Below are positions 53,110-63,414 of a stretch of DNA of 64,000 nt, in pieces. Each line of letters begins with the position of its first letter. Position 1 is the stretch's first letter. A program made the translations under genes and the position numbers. Under the pieces are notes generated by a model. The model did no database searches, was not told the origin of the DNA, and saw only the letters and a list, made by a program, of their open reading frames with translations. The stretch lies in NCBI RefSeq assembly GCF_029227915.1, contig NC_079882.1:14892501-14956500 (forward strand). Reading direction: 5' to 3'. The DNA comes from Hydractinia symbiolongicarpus (lineage: Eukaryota; Cnidaria; Hydrozoa; Anthoathecata; Hydractiniidae).

Positions 53110-54600
53110 TTATTAATATTTTTTAATCTTTTTTCACACTTTTTGTGGCCACCTGTTGTTTAAAAGTAGCCAATATAAAAAAAAAGAAAACTATAAATTG
53201 TAACATTTTTTACTGTTATTTAACAGCATTTATCAATGTGAAATACATGTCAATAACACCTTAAAAACGTACCTGCCATCTGCTCTATTCCCAGAAGCAA
53301 ATCATTTCAATATGCTTAATGTGATTGCAAAGATATAAATTGATTAGAATAACATTCGACACAAAAGAAAAATTAATCTCCAGAATCGTGTTGTAAGGAA
53401 GTGAGGAAATCGTTATTGAGAGAAAATAATACAGCACCTAAGTGAACTAAGGTCAGAAGTATTGAGTTCTTTTAAATAACTTTATTTAGATAAAATTAAA
53501 GGAATACGGTTAGATTAAATTGAAGGAATACGGCAAATATTTATAGTAGTGTTTTTGTGATTTTATAATTCGAGCTTTATATATTTATCATTGTCTTTCA
53601 GAGAAATAAAGTTCAAAAATCACTAAAACAAAATAAGTAAAAAATAAAAAAAAGATCTTTGATGGTAACGGAATGTTATTTTAGTAAGGAATAACATGTT
53701 TGATCCTAAGCATTGAATTGTTAAATATCGTTATTAGCCACGCTTCAACTTTCCGTAATATAATTTACATTGTTCGTCCCACAAGTACGTACAAAGTTTA
53801 ATTAATGAGTTTACTTACAATTTTTTGTACCATTTGTTTAAATTCCTAGCTGTAAACTTTGTTGGAACTTATTTTTCGCATGTTCCCCACGTTAAAGGAA
53901 TTTTGTTCTTACTTTTGCTTCTTGAGAATTTAGTTTTTAAGACCACACACGCACCTCACACGCAGAATTATTGAGGCATACGATTCATTGCACTCCTACC
54001 TAAAATCTTACAAAATGGCCTGTTCATGCATAAATTACATTCTTGTTTCCTCTATTCATGCGATGCATTTTACTACCAATTTATTTATCTACAGTACAGT
54101 ATGAATGTAATCTACCACGTACATGCTAATATCACACCTTTGCTTGCAGGACGGCAGTCGTTTGTCTTTTGTTATAATTAAATCCCTTAAGGGTTTTGCG
54201 AGTTTATATCTGCGTGTTAAAAACAATGTGCTCACTGGAAATATCAGAGCAATTATATTTCTTGTAATAGCGAGATGCATTGTGTAAATGTTAATATAAG
54301 CTATTCCCTTAAGTATTAGCATGAAGTAATTAAATAATAAAAATCTTTTTCGAAGTTTTATAATACATTGAGCTAGAATGTATTGTTGATTTAATTACTT
54401 AAAAATATTCCAGCGCGTTTAATTTAAAATAAATATGAGAAGCATTGTTCACAACTATTAAATGACTCGTGCATTTTTTTATTAAAAGAATACAACTACG
54501 GTTTATTTTTGTAAAATGGTGTATATTCTGAAATAAATACAATATCTACTTTTCTCGATGAAAACATTTCCTTCTTAACAAACAACGTAAAATAATCCTT
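53110..54600. other. non-coding stretch
   Basis: AT-rich, no gene, repeat array or terminal structure that I can support. Confidence 0.5.
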
Positions 54601-54619
54601 CCGCATACTTTTTTATTGA

Positions 54620-55290
54620 AACAAATAAAACATTTCTATCGCCACTTTTCGTTTTTAAAGTTTTAAAATGCAATCTAAAAAAACATTTCTATCACCGTTC
54701 TTCTTTTTTAAACTCTCAAAATGAGATCTAAAAATCCTTTCTATCGCTGCTTTTCGTTTATAAACTTTTAAAATGCGATTTAAAAAATATTTCTATCGCC
54801 ACTTTTCGTTTTTAAAATGCGATCTAAATAATCTTTTCTATCGCCTCTTTTTGTTTATAAACTTTTAAAATGCGATTTAAAAAAACATTTCTATCGTCAC
54901 TTTTCGTTTTTAAACTTTTAAAATGCGATCTAAAAACTTTTCTATCGCCGCTTTTCGTTCATAAACTTTTAAATGGGATCTTAAAAAACATTTCTATCAC
55001 CGTTTTTTGTTTATAAACTTTTAAAATGCGATCTTAAAAAACATATCTTCTGCCGTTTTTCATTCTTAAACTTTTAAAATGGGATCTTAAAAAACATTTC
55101 TATCGCCGCTTTTTTGAACTTTTAAAATGGGATCTTAAAAAACATTTCTATTGCCGCTTTTCATTTATAAACTTTTAAAATGTGATATTAAAAACATCCC
55201 TATTGCCGCTTTTCGTTTTTAAACTTTTAAAATGTGATCTTAAAAAAAATTTCTATCGCCGCTTTTTGTTTTTAAACTTTTAAATGTAAT
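54620..55290. repeat. minisatellite B, inverted large array, about 50-bp units
   Basis: Thirteen units of about 45-55 bp with TTTCTATCGCCGCTTTTCGT, TTTTAAACTTTTAAAATGCG and ATCTAAAAAACA. It is the reverse complement of the four-unit array at 32390-32600. Units differ at scattered positions; spacing is too regular and lacks unique spacers, so it is not CRISPR. Confidence 0.9.
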
Positions 55291-55717
55291 CTAAACTTTA
55301 ATATTTAAATACTGCAATTAAAATTTTCAAAAGAGTTCGCGCAAAATAGATTGCTAAAATTGATCTTGCAACCTATTGTGATTAAACAATCGATCGCGTG
55401 GGGTCATTGTTTATCAGCGAGGCAATTATTTTCTTAAAAAAACAAAAGTTATCGCAATGTTATTGTTCTATGTAACTATTCATGCGAGTTTCGCGGCATA
55501 TTACATTCAGACTGTACTGTATCACTAATTATTATTTATTAACTTGTGCTTACTTATTTAATAATTTATTCTTATGCATGAAGGATGTTTTATTTCTCTT
55601 TCATCTTCAATCATGGAGGTACATTTTAAAATGTGTCTGTACCTTTCTGGGGAAATATAGGGAATATTTACTGAATAATTTACTCATCAAAAACGATGCC
55701 ATATTAGTTTTCAAGGC

Positions 55718-55990
55718 ATGAATTACATTGCTTCTGATTATATGCGCTCAAAATTCCTTTTGGCAAAAAACTGCCACAATCACCAAACAAGAGTAGCTTC
55801 AAAAAACAGGTTAACACTTTCCTTGGTCAACACGGAATTTGGCAAAAAAGCCTTTCTGTTTAGAGCTGCTAAAGTGTGGAATAATCTTCCAGGTGACCTG
55901 TAATGGAAGTCTTTCGTTTAAGACTTCATCTCCAATGTATTTGGCAAATTCTAATGGAGATCACTTTTTAATTTTTGTTTTCATAGGGGA
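55718..55990 (+). pseudogene. LINE ORF2 C-terminus
   Basis: The 61-residue ORF contains HNHQTRVASKNRLTLSLVNT and FGKKAFLFRAAKVWNNLPGDL. The motif FxxxAAKVWNNLP is the conserved end of many CR1/Jockey-type ORF2 proteins. The frame shifts just after the last residue (SFKTS in the next frame). A 5'-truncated remnant. Confidence 0.7.
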
Positions 55991-56344
55991 ATTGAGGTCA
56001 AAATTGACTTCTGAATTTTTGTTATAATTTCATTCATACCATAAAAATAAAAATGTTCCCAAAAAATTATACAATTTTATGAATTTTTGAGGGAGATACG
56101 AGGTTACAAAGCCATTCAGTGATAATGTTACAAGTGCGAGAGCGGCTGAAGCGCAGAAAACACAAAGTCAAATGTTTATATTAAAAGAGTGCAGCACGCT
56201 GGAAGGATGTCTGAAATGCAGAAATAATGTTATACAAACAAATTAAGAAAGAATAAATATCTGTCCTATGCTACTTGTTTGATTGTTTTATAAAAAAAAT
56301 TATCTGTCTTTCAGACCTAAAAATAATTCAATTTTGGACATAAA

Positions 56345-56990
56345 ATGCCAAGTTGTCAGGCATACGATTGCTCTAATACGCGCAGAAGAACTCCTTGTGA
56401 GGTTACAGCAGGTTAAAATACAAAGGCAGCTAAAAGTTGATGTGGACCTACAAAATGTTAAAAAATTAACTAGAAAGCGTAAATAATAAAAACGACTCAT
56501 GCAGGAGTATAGAAGGTTGTAGAGCCTAATGTAAGTGATTAACTAGAAATTGCAAAACAAGAGGACTAGTTTATCTACTTTATTACTTAAAAAGTGTTAT
56601 GTTATGAGTAAAACTAACTAAATACGGAGGATTACAAGTTTTGTACAACTTGTGATCCTCCATTTATAAATTATACCCATTTCCCATTGCAAAGAAAGAT
56701 CCTGTTCGCCCTGATAAATTGGTTAGAATTATTAATCGTCTGGATATTAAGGGTAAACTCTGGTCTCCCAATGCTCATAACAGAGTTTGTTCCGGACATT
56801 TTGTGGATGGTAAACCGTCCCTAAAAAAACCCTTTGCCCACACAAAATCTTGGATATAATGCTTCTTCAAGAATTAAAAATTTGTCTGCTCATTTGTCTA
56901 GAAGAACTATTACATATTCTTCAGAGGATTTATTTGCAGATAAATCTACTTTATGTTCAAATTTTGTTGCACCTATTGTTTTCTGTGGTA
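56345..56990 (+). pseudogene. THAP zinc-finger protein, two exons, frameshifted and cut by a LINE
   Basis: Exon 1 starts at the ATG at 56345: MPSCQAYDCSNTRRRTPCE, the THAP start with C-x4-C, and probably ends at a donor near 56401. Exon 2 (from about 56670) reads FPIAKKDPVRPDKLVRIINR, LDIKGKLWSPNAHNRVCSGH and FVDGKPS, giving the invariant Trp and C-x2-H of the C2CH finger. A run of A at 56823-56829 shifts the frame; the NPxP...LGY-type continuation (PTQNLGYNASSRIKNLSAHL) is in the next frame. The gene ends at the LINE junction near 56990. THAP domains bind DNA and derive from P-element-type or Harbinger-like transposases, so this may be a transposon relic or a host gene. Confidence 0.7.
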
Positions 56991-57742
56991 CAATAACTCC
57001 CATGGACAACCTGTTCTGAACTCCATCGACAACGCTTCTAAGACTAGAACAAACAACAAAGGACTAAGTACAGAACCCTGATGTACACCAACATTTACAC
57101 TGAATTCATCACTAAGTGAATCGTTAATCCTCACACGACTTCTAGCATTGCTGTACATACACTGTACCATCGTAACTAGCCACTCATCCACACCTAATTT
57201 TCTCATAGCCTTCCAAATAACTTTACGTGGCACTCTATCAAAAGCTTTCTCTAAATCTACAAAGGCAAAATAGAGATTCTTTCTCTTTCCTAAATACTTT
57301 TCCTGAAGCTGTCTGAGTAAAAATATTGCATCTGTAGTGCCACGCCCTGGAACAAAACCAAATTGCATCTTATCTATATCAATTCTTTCTCTAAGTAACT
57401 TATCAATCACTTTCTGCATCACCCTTGCCCTTAAAACAATTCACGGAATTCACGGAATAGCACCATCCTTTATAATCTGATTAGTAAGACTTGTAATAAG
57501 CTTAACTCCAATGTATCCAGATGCTTTTACCATCTCGCACCAATACCTGATACTCCTGCAGCCTTGACAATCTTCAATTTTCTAATAGCCTCCACTACCC
57601 ATTCTGTCTTGATCTGCATAGCTGGTCCTTCTACAACATCATCATCGGGCAAATTATCCTCATCCCAATCAAACTCAGTGTTAAGCAACCTCTGATAATA
57701 ATTCTTCCAAGCTACCCTTTTCTCCTCCTCTGTGCTAGCCAA
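56991..57742 (-). pseudogene. LINE reverse transcriptase fragment
   Basis: Minus-strand pieces read YQRLLNTEFDWDEDNLPDDD, ERIDIDKMQFGFVPGRGTTD, LYFAFVDLEKAFDRVPR (motif A) and VGVHQGSVLSPLLFVLVLEA (motif B), ending at CPWELLY right where the catalytic YADD should come. It therefore lacks its 3' half. LINE copies usually lose the 5' end, so a later deletion or rearrangement joined it to the THAP fragment. Family: the widespread invertebrate LINE with MQFGFVPGRGTTDAIF; the 3' end at 13639-13891 may be the same family. Confidence 0.85.
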
Positions 57743-58191
57743 AACACCTTCATCATTACGTATACACTTCTCACCTGCTTCATTTGCTTTGCTATCTTGA
57801 ATACCTCATGGTATTGGTCTTCCCTTCTTAACACATCTGCAAAACAGACATTTTATCATGGATTTAATTGTAAATAATTTTTTCATTTGACAAAACAATT
57901 GGAAACCATAGCAGGTCTGAATTTAATGGATTTTTTTCTCTATGCTACAAGTGTTATTCAAACAATTTTAAAAACGAAACCCACGTGTGGTAAATTTTTT
58001 TCTTTATTATGGAAATGACAGTATAGTCATGCATACTATTTCGGACATGTAGAAAAGGAAGTTAAGATTGAGAGAGTCGCTATACGCTCGATCATCGTGT
58101 TTTGGTTTCACGATTTAAAACTTCCCCCACTTTTCTACCACAAAATAAATGTGCAACATCGCATGCGCAACATCCTTGATTTGTCTACTTA

Positions 58192-58230
58192 TCAGAAATA
58201 TTTGAATCTACTTGATTCAAATATTTCTGA
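58192..58230. repeat. perfect 17-bp hairpin
   Basis: TCAGAAATATTTGAATC-TACTT-GATTCAAATATTTCTGA: a 17-bp perfect stem with a 5-base loop in non-coding DNA. Possibly a MITE core or a transposon terminus; no partner found. Confidence 0.9.
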
Positions 58231-58808
58231 AAAAGACTGATGCGTGGTATGATCTAACAAAGACTTGTTTGATGAAATAAAGAAGTAGCTAGCAAGATTA
58301 GTAAGTTGAAAAGAGTACTTTTATTTTTGTGTAGTCTATAAACCACTACAGCAAAATTTTTCCGTTGTGGAGGTCGACCACAACGGCAAAAACTGAATGA
58401 TTCAGAGGGCTGTAATTAAGCTATACCTACAGCCTTAAAAAAATATTTTGGAAAATGTGATTAGAAAATCTGCACTTTTTTATTCTTCTTAATGGTCGTT
58501 AAAATCTCTTATTACTGTCTCCACCCAAAAAAGTCAATATTACTTACAACAAAGTTTAGCTTTCAGTTTCATCTTATCTTCTTATATTTTGTTCTGATAT
58601 TTACTCTTTGTGCGTCTGTGTCATATCAGTTTAGACACTTTTTACCTCATATCTCTGTGGTGGTAGTTTCTACCCTACCTTCAGTCATGTTTTTTCCCCT
58701 TTTAATCTTCTTCTGTTGTGGTTTTAAAGTCTTTTTTCTTCTCAAACATCAATTTTTAATTTTTGACAATTTTATTTTTTGCAGGACCCATATTGATAAC
58801 AGAATTGT

Positions 58809-59344
58809 ACATTCGATGAAAAATATGACTCGTGCAACAAATAGACATATAAAAAAGATAAGCGAGTTTACAATTCCAATATATTTAGTAAAAGCTTTTG
58901 GTCGTAACTTTGGCCATCTTCAGGCATAATACAAAGTTGTTAATATATAATACGTAATTTATAGAAAATTTAATGTAAAATAATTTCCTAATATGGACAA
59001 GTATTATCACACTTCAGCATACGCACAAATGCTGTAGATAAGTGATTAAGTGATGATACATTCCTATTGAGAGCTGGTTTATCTCTATAGATCATGGGAC
59101 TCTCCTTAATTTCCAAAAGAAAATTGTTTTGTGTCGATGTTATGACACTGAAGTCGTTTAAAGATGCCATACCACAAGAGAATAGATGATCTTTAACAGC
59201 GGTAGACTGGGTGCTATTAACACGCTTACCCATAACCAGTGACACTCCCACATGTTCAGAGGCTCTCACTTTCAAATGTTGGTTAGTTTTGCAAAGATAT
59301 GTAGTATTACAAATACTACACTTAAATTGATATATGACATTCGA
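58809..59344 (-). mobile_element. Penelope-like element 3' fragment (GIY-YIG endonuclease)
   Basis: Minus-strand coding reads YQFKCSICNTTYLCKTNQHL with KVRASEHVGVSLVMGKR, then STAVKDHLFSCGMASLNDFS and ESPMIYRDKPALNRNVSS. That is the CxxC knuckle followed by the GIY-YIG domain of Penelope-like retroelements (YIG is YLC here, so probably inactive). ACATTCGAT occurs at both edges (58809-58817 and 59336-59344), a likely target-site duplication. A hammerhead-like motif lies near the 3' edge. Reverse transcriptase is absent, so the copy is 5'-truncated. Confidence 0.75.
58889..58926 (-). ncRNA. degenerate hammerhead-like motif in the Penelope-like element
   Basis: On the minus strand CCTGAAGATGGCC is followed by a short hairpin region and GACCAAAAGC. 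CTGAAGA fits the hammerhead box CUGANGA; the second box, normally GAAA, reads AAAA. Hammerhead ribozymes are known in Penelope-like elements. Probably a mutated remnant. Confidence 0.3.
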
Positions 59345-59606
59345 TAGAAGAGCTTTAGAAACACAATCTTTGAATTTAAGGAACGATCACAAACGAACTG
59401 GTGATGTAAAAATCTTTTTAAGACTGCAGGCTCGAAGAGACTTGTTAAAAGAGTTAACCAGTCTAGTTCAAAAATGTAGAGATAATGTACCTAAATATGG
59501 TAAAAATAAAAATGTTGTTTTTCTACCGTTTAGGAAGAAAGATTTTATCTCAAAATGTTTTAATACACTTGTCAATAAAACTATCAGGATATTGGATGCT
59601 ACGTAA
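59334..59606 (+). CDS. unassigned ORF beside the Penelope-like fragment
   Basis: A 90-residue frame with a protein-like second half (RLQARRDLLKELTSLVQKCR and FLPFRKKDFISKCFNTLVNK). Its start overlaps the presumed target duplication, so it may be the 3' part of a coding exon into which the retroelement inserted. Upstream of the insertion the matching frame has stops. I do not recognise it; low confidence that it is expressed. Confidence 0.25.
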   Translation: MTFDRRALETQSLNLRNDHKRTGDVKIFLRLQARRDLLKELTSLVQKCRDNVPKYGKNKNVVFLPFRKKDFISKCFNTLVNKTIRILDAT

Positions 59607-60306
59607 AACATCCTTAAGTTTTTTAACCTCAATGTAAAATATCTCAAAATTTGAACAAATACAAAATATATGATGTTTATAAGGCCACGTTTGTATTTAA
59701 CGGAATAAAGCTGTTAAAGTTAGAATAAACGGCACTAAATATTTTCATTCTCTTTACATCTCCTGAACATATTGGATAAGTAAAGAAAGAAATAAAATAC
59801 ATAATTCAACTTTGGTTTTGGGGGTAGAAAGAGCTCAAAATTAAATTCCTAATATATTTTTATGCTGTCTGGGTCTAGTAGCCGTGGTACTATATTACGT
59901 TTTGTTAAGATTATACTTGAAGTTCCCAGCTAGTCTCATTTTTTGAACTGATCAGAGTAATATAAAGTGTCACTTGGCGTTAGTAAACTGTTATAAATTT
60001 ACTAACGAAAACAGTAAAATAAACATGTATTCACATTCTAAAAATGTTGCTAGGTAAGATTAAACTAGCTAACATATACCAAAAGATACGCACTAAAAAT
60101 CTATGATATTTTAAGTTTTTTTGTCATGCCCTCGCCACCAATACCCTCTTTATTACTGTGTTAACTACGATTTTGTGAACTGCCCGTTAAAAGCTGTAAA
60201 AGGCAACATATTGTTGATACATTCTTCAAATGTGCATGTAAACAAGCAACATCCCGAAATTGGCTCATATCTAATCTCGTTTTTATGTTATTCTGCATTT
60301 TTGCAT

Positions 60307-60362
60307 GCGTATTTTGTAAAACTAAAACAGATCCATATCTGTTTTAGTTCTACAAAATACGC
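60307..60362. repeat. 56-bp near-perfect hairpin
   Basis: GCGTATTTTGTA-A-AACTAAAACAGAT on the left and ATCTGTTTTAGTT-C-TACAAAATACGC on the right pair at all but one position, around a CC..AT turn with almost no loop. It is non-coding, about 545 bp upstream of the first visible exon of the lipid phosphatase gene. Confidence 0.93.
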
Positions 60363-60906
60363 TATTACAAAATAGGTCTATTGAGGAACAAGACAAATTA
60401 CCTCGTTCTGCATGCCAAACTTGTTGTGGTCTTTTTGCTACCAAAGAAAATGTCAGAATCCGTCATTTGAGAGCTGACATACCTTGTTTGGGGAGTCATA
60501 ACTTAACCTAGGATCATACGGGTCTGCTAACCATTAATTAAGTTGTGCTAAATATTCTTTTTAAAGTTTTTTGCAGGAAATAAGCCTCAATTACCAAGGT
60601 TTTTTCTTAATCATGTGAAAGAAAGGAGTTAACTTTGTCCCGATATGGAAATAAAACTATGTATTTAATAGGGATCATTGGCAAGTAGAGTTTATTACTT
60701 TTAACAGAAAATTGGCTGTTAACTGGTTCTTTTAATGCCTTTTCTAGATCATCTGGGACCACCTGGCCGATGGATCCGTCATAAATTGTTAGAAAGTATT
60801 TTATATGGTACACCAGTTCTGTTAGCGATTCAGGTACACATAGTCTCTTATGGTATATACAAAACTGAGGTATTTTAAGGATTGTTAAGAGAAATATTTG
60901 TTTTAG

Positions 60907-63414
60907 CGACTGAGGTGCAAGTATGTTACACAATATATGCATATTGCAAGTATTTTGGGTACAGAAGAAGCGTATGTCGTATTGTTCTGTTTCTTGGCAT
61001 GGTAATGTTTTGTTTGATTTGTTTTACTTGATAGTATTCAGTATTACTAAGGTTGTGAAATTATATCATGTTATTAGGATTGTCGATATGCGTCTTGCAA
61101 GATTGATCTCTGTGGGCATGGCTGTTGGTTTTTACTGTGCAAATGGAGTAAAAGTATTATATACTTCATTATCCTTTTTATTGAAATGATAACAAATAAA
61201 TGAGTCTGTGCACATTTCTGTTGTATCTGTTATCTTTTTTAGAATGTCTTCTGCTTGCCAAGACCACCAAGTCCACCTGTACGACCATTAGAAAATGCCT
61301 ATTATACTTGGTATGTTTTTTCTAAAGTTTCGTTTTGACAACTGGTTAATTGTAGTGTCGTTGCGTTGTTATGTGTTTTGTAGTCATAGAAGTCATGCAG
61401 TCATGAAAAATTCATTTTTGTAGCCAGACTGCGTATTCATTTTGTCATTATTTTTTGATATTTTGAAGCAGAACTTTTGCTTTTTAGGGGTCTTCCTAGT
61501 CATCATTCTGTTCTGGCAGTTGTTTGTCCATGGTACGTTTTTCAACCTATTTTTAGTATCTTTTAACTCTACTAGGTCCTGGGGGAAATCGGATTTTTTG
61601 CATGTTTTCATGCGAACTATGTAAACACCAGAAAACAAAATAAATATCTTTTATTTAGCTATCAGAAACTTCAAACAAAATGTAAAAATTTGCTCTAGAA
61701 CTAAATTAATTACAGTTTACAATAACATAAAATATTATTGTAAACTTTAAATAACTAACTTTTTTTATATTTATGCTTAGGTACATTTGGTTTTATTGTC
61801 TCCTACATTATCATTTGGAGTTGACAACATTCATAGTATTGTTCACACTTATTGCAACATGTATGTAATGCCTCTCAGCAATTTGTTGTTGACTTCATTG
61901 TGTGGATAATTTAATAATTTTTGAGGGATTGCTGACAAGTTCACTTGAATTCTTTGACTGTATGGATAGTAAAAAGAATTATTAATTGGTTCTAGGGTCG
62001 TGCAGTGTATTAATATGTCGAATATATAATGGTATACATAGCCGTGCTGTGTTGTGGCTGGAAGTTTAATAGGCTGAATTATCGTAGCATTTATTGTGTG
62101 GATAATTTAATAATTTTTGAAGGATTGCTGACAAGTTTACTTAAATTCTGTGACAGTATGGATAGTAAAAAGAATTATAAATTGGTTCTAGGGTCGTGCA
62201 GTGTATTAATATGTCGAATATATAATGGTATACATAGCCCTGCTGATGTTGTGACTGGAAGTTTAATAGGCTGTATTATCGTGGCATTTATGCACCGTTA
62301 TGATAACATCATGGATTTGTCGAGCATATTCAATAGTCAAAGTAAGTTTTTTGTTATGCATAATCTATGCTAGTTGTGTGTTTGTATCTTTACTGCACAT
62401 TCGAGTTGAAAGGTTCTGTGATTTTGTTTTACGTTGATGCCTGTGCATTTATCATTTTAATGAATTTCATAGTGTATATATAGACCCATTTTTTTCACCA
62501 TACAGCACTTACTGATATTTTTAATACAGGTGCATTACTGCTACCAGTTATATCTTGTATTTTATTGATACTGCATCCCTATGATGAGGTCGGTCTTGCT
62601 GCATTTGTCGAAACAGTAAGTCTGTCTTATTTGATGTATGTATGTATGTATGTATGTATGTACATGTATGTATGTATGTATGTACATGTATGTATGTATG
62701 TACATGTATGTATGTATTTATGTACATTATATGTATGTACATGTATGTATATGTATGTACATGTATGTATATGTATGTACATGTATGTACATGTATGTAC
62801 ATGTATGTATATGTATGTACATGTATGTATATGTATGTATACATGTATGTATATGTATGTATATGTATGTATATGTATGTAGATGTGCATTTCACATTTT
62901 AACACATTTTAACTTTTTCGCTTTTTTATCAAAGACTTCAATGGTATCAGCAGCAACTGGTATTATCCTTGGTAAAGCATACTCCCATGGACGATCACCA
63001 CCACTGAAAAATGTGATGGAGATGTATAAGTACGGTAGGTAAAGCAGCCATGTATTTTGGTTTGCCCACCGTCATGTAGTATGCGCATGGAATTTCTTTT
63101 TACTTTTTTATGTTTTAGGAGAAACGCCTTTAATACACACAATAACCATTGGTTTTGCAAGAGTTTTTTTAGGTATGATGGTTTCTTTTTTTTCTTATAG
63201 TTTTTTGTCTTAAGTTGCTACCACCACATTTATTTTTGTTTTAGGAGTGGTTTTAGTTGGACTTACAAAAGTTGTCTTCAAAAAGGTTGCCCAAATGATG
63301 ATTGAACTTGTTATGAAATTGTTGGATATAAAATATTACACAAAGTCCAAAACCAGTGTATTTTACACGGGTTACAACAAAAACTACAGATTACCTCCAA
63401 TATTTGCAAATAAG
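60907..63414 (+). CDS. SGPP: sphingosine-1-phosphate phosphatase-like PAP2 lipid phosphatase (internal exons)
   Basis: Ten GT-AG exons join in consistent phase: 60907-61001, 61078-61153, 61243-61310, 61488-61532, 61781-61860, 62192-62341, 62530-62615, 62935-63034, 63119-63172 and 63245-63414. The protein has all PAP2 motifs: K-x6-RP in VKNVFCLPRPPSPPV, PSHH in WGLPSHHSVLAVV, and R-x5-H-x3-D in CRIYNGIHSPADV. The opening ASILGTEEAYVVLFCFLAW and the PRPPSPPV phrase are typical of sphingosine-1-phosphate/dihydrosphingosine-1-phosphate phosphatases, multi-pass ER proteins that dephosphorylate sphingoid-base phosphates. Hydrophobic segments (YIWFYCLLHYH, LLLPVISCILLIL, TIGFARVFLGVVLVGLTKV) fit this. 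The first and last exons lie outside or were not found; the 63.4 kb exon ends with a GTAGGG donor. It is the only clearly functional host gene here. Confidence 0.88.
61897..62288 (+). repeat. 196-bp tandem duplication around exon 6 of the lipid phosphatase
   Basis: Sequence from ATTGTGTGGATAATTTAATA to GGCATTTAT occurs twice, at 61897-62092 and 62093-62288. Each copy has the acceptor TTCTAG and the exon start. The first copy has CCT changed to CGT and has lost one base of GATGTT, removing the catalytic Asp and shifting the frame. It also lacks the exon's 3' part and donor. Confidence 0.95.
62634..62883. repeat. (TATG)n / (TACATG) microsatellite in an intron
   Basis: TATG units mixed with TACATG fill most of intron 7 of the lipid phosphatase gene. 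It yields long repetitive ORFs on both strands that are artefacts. Confidence 0.97.

Noticed and set aside
54620-55290. CRISPR-like regular array
   Set aside because: Units are contiguous and vary throughout, without unique spacers, and the genome is eukaryotic. It is a minisatellite.
60607-60942. Minus-strand ORF with protein-like residues (VVPDDLEKALKEPVNSQ)
   Set aside because: It overlaps, on the opposite strand, a supported exon of the lipid phosphatase, and I recognise no family. It could be an old transposon piece, but the support is too weak.
62029-62373. Long single-frame ORF through the duplicated exon
   Set aside because: It runs through the broken duplicate and an intron. The spliced model with the exon at 62192-62341 fits phases and motifs better.
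62565-63042. ORFs rich in MYVC or YIHT
   Set aside because: Translations of the TATG/TACATG microsatellite.
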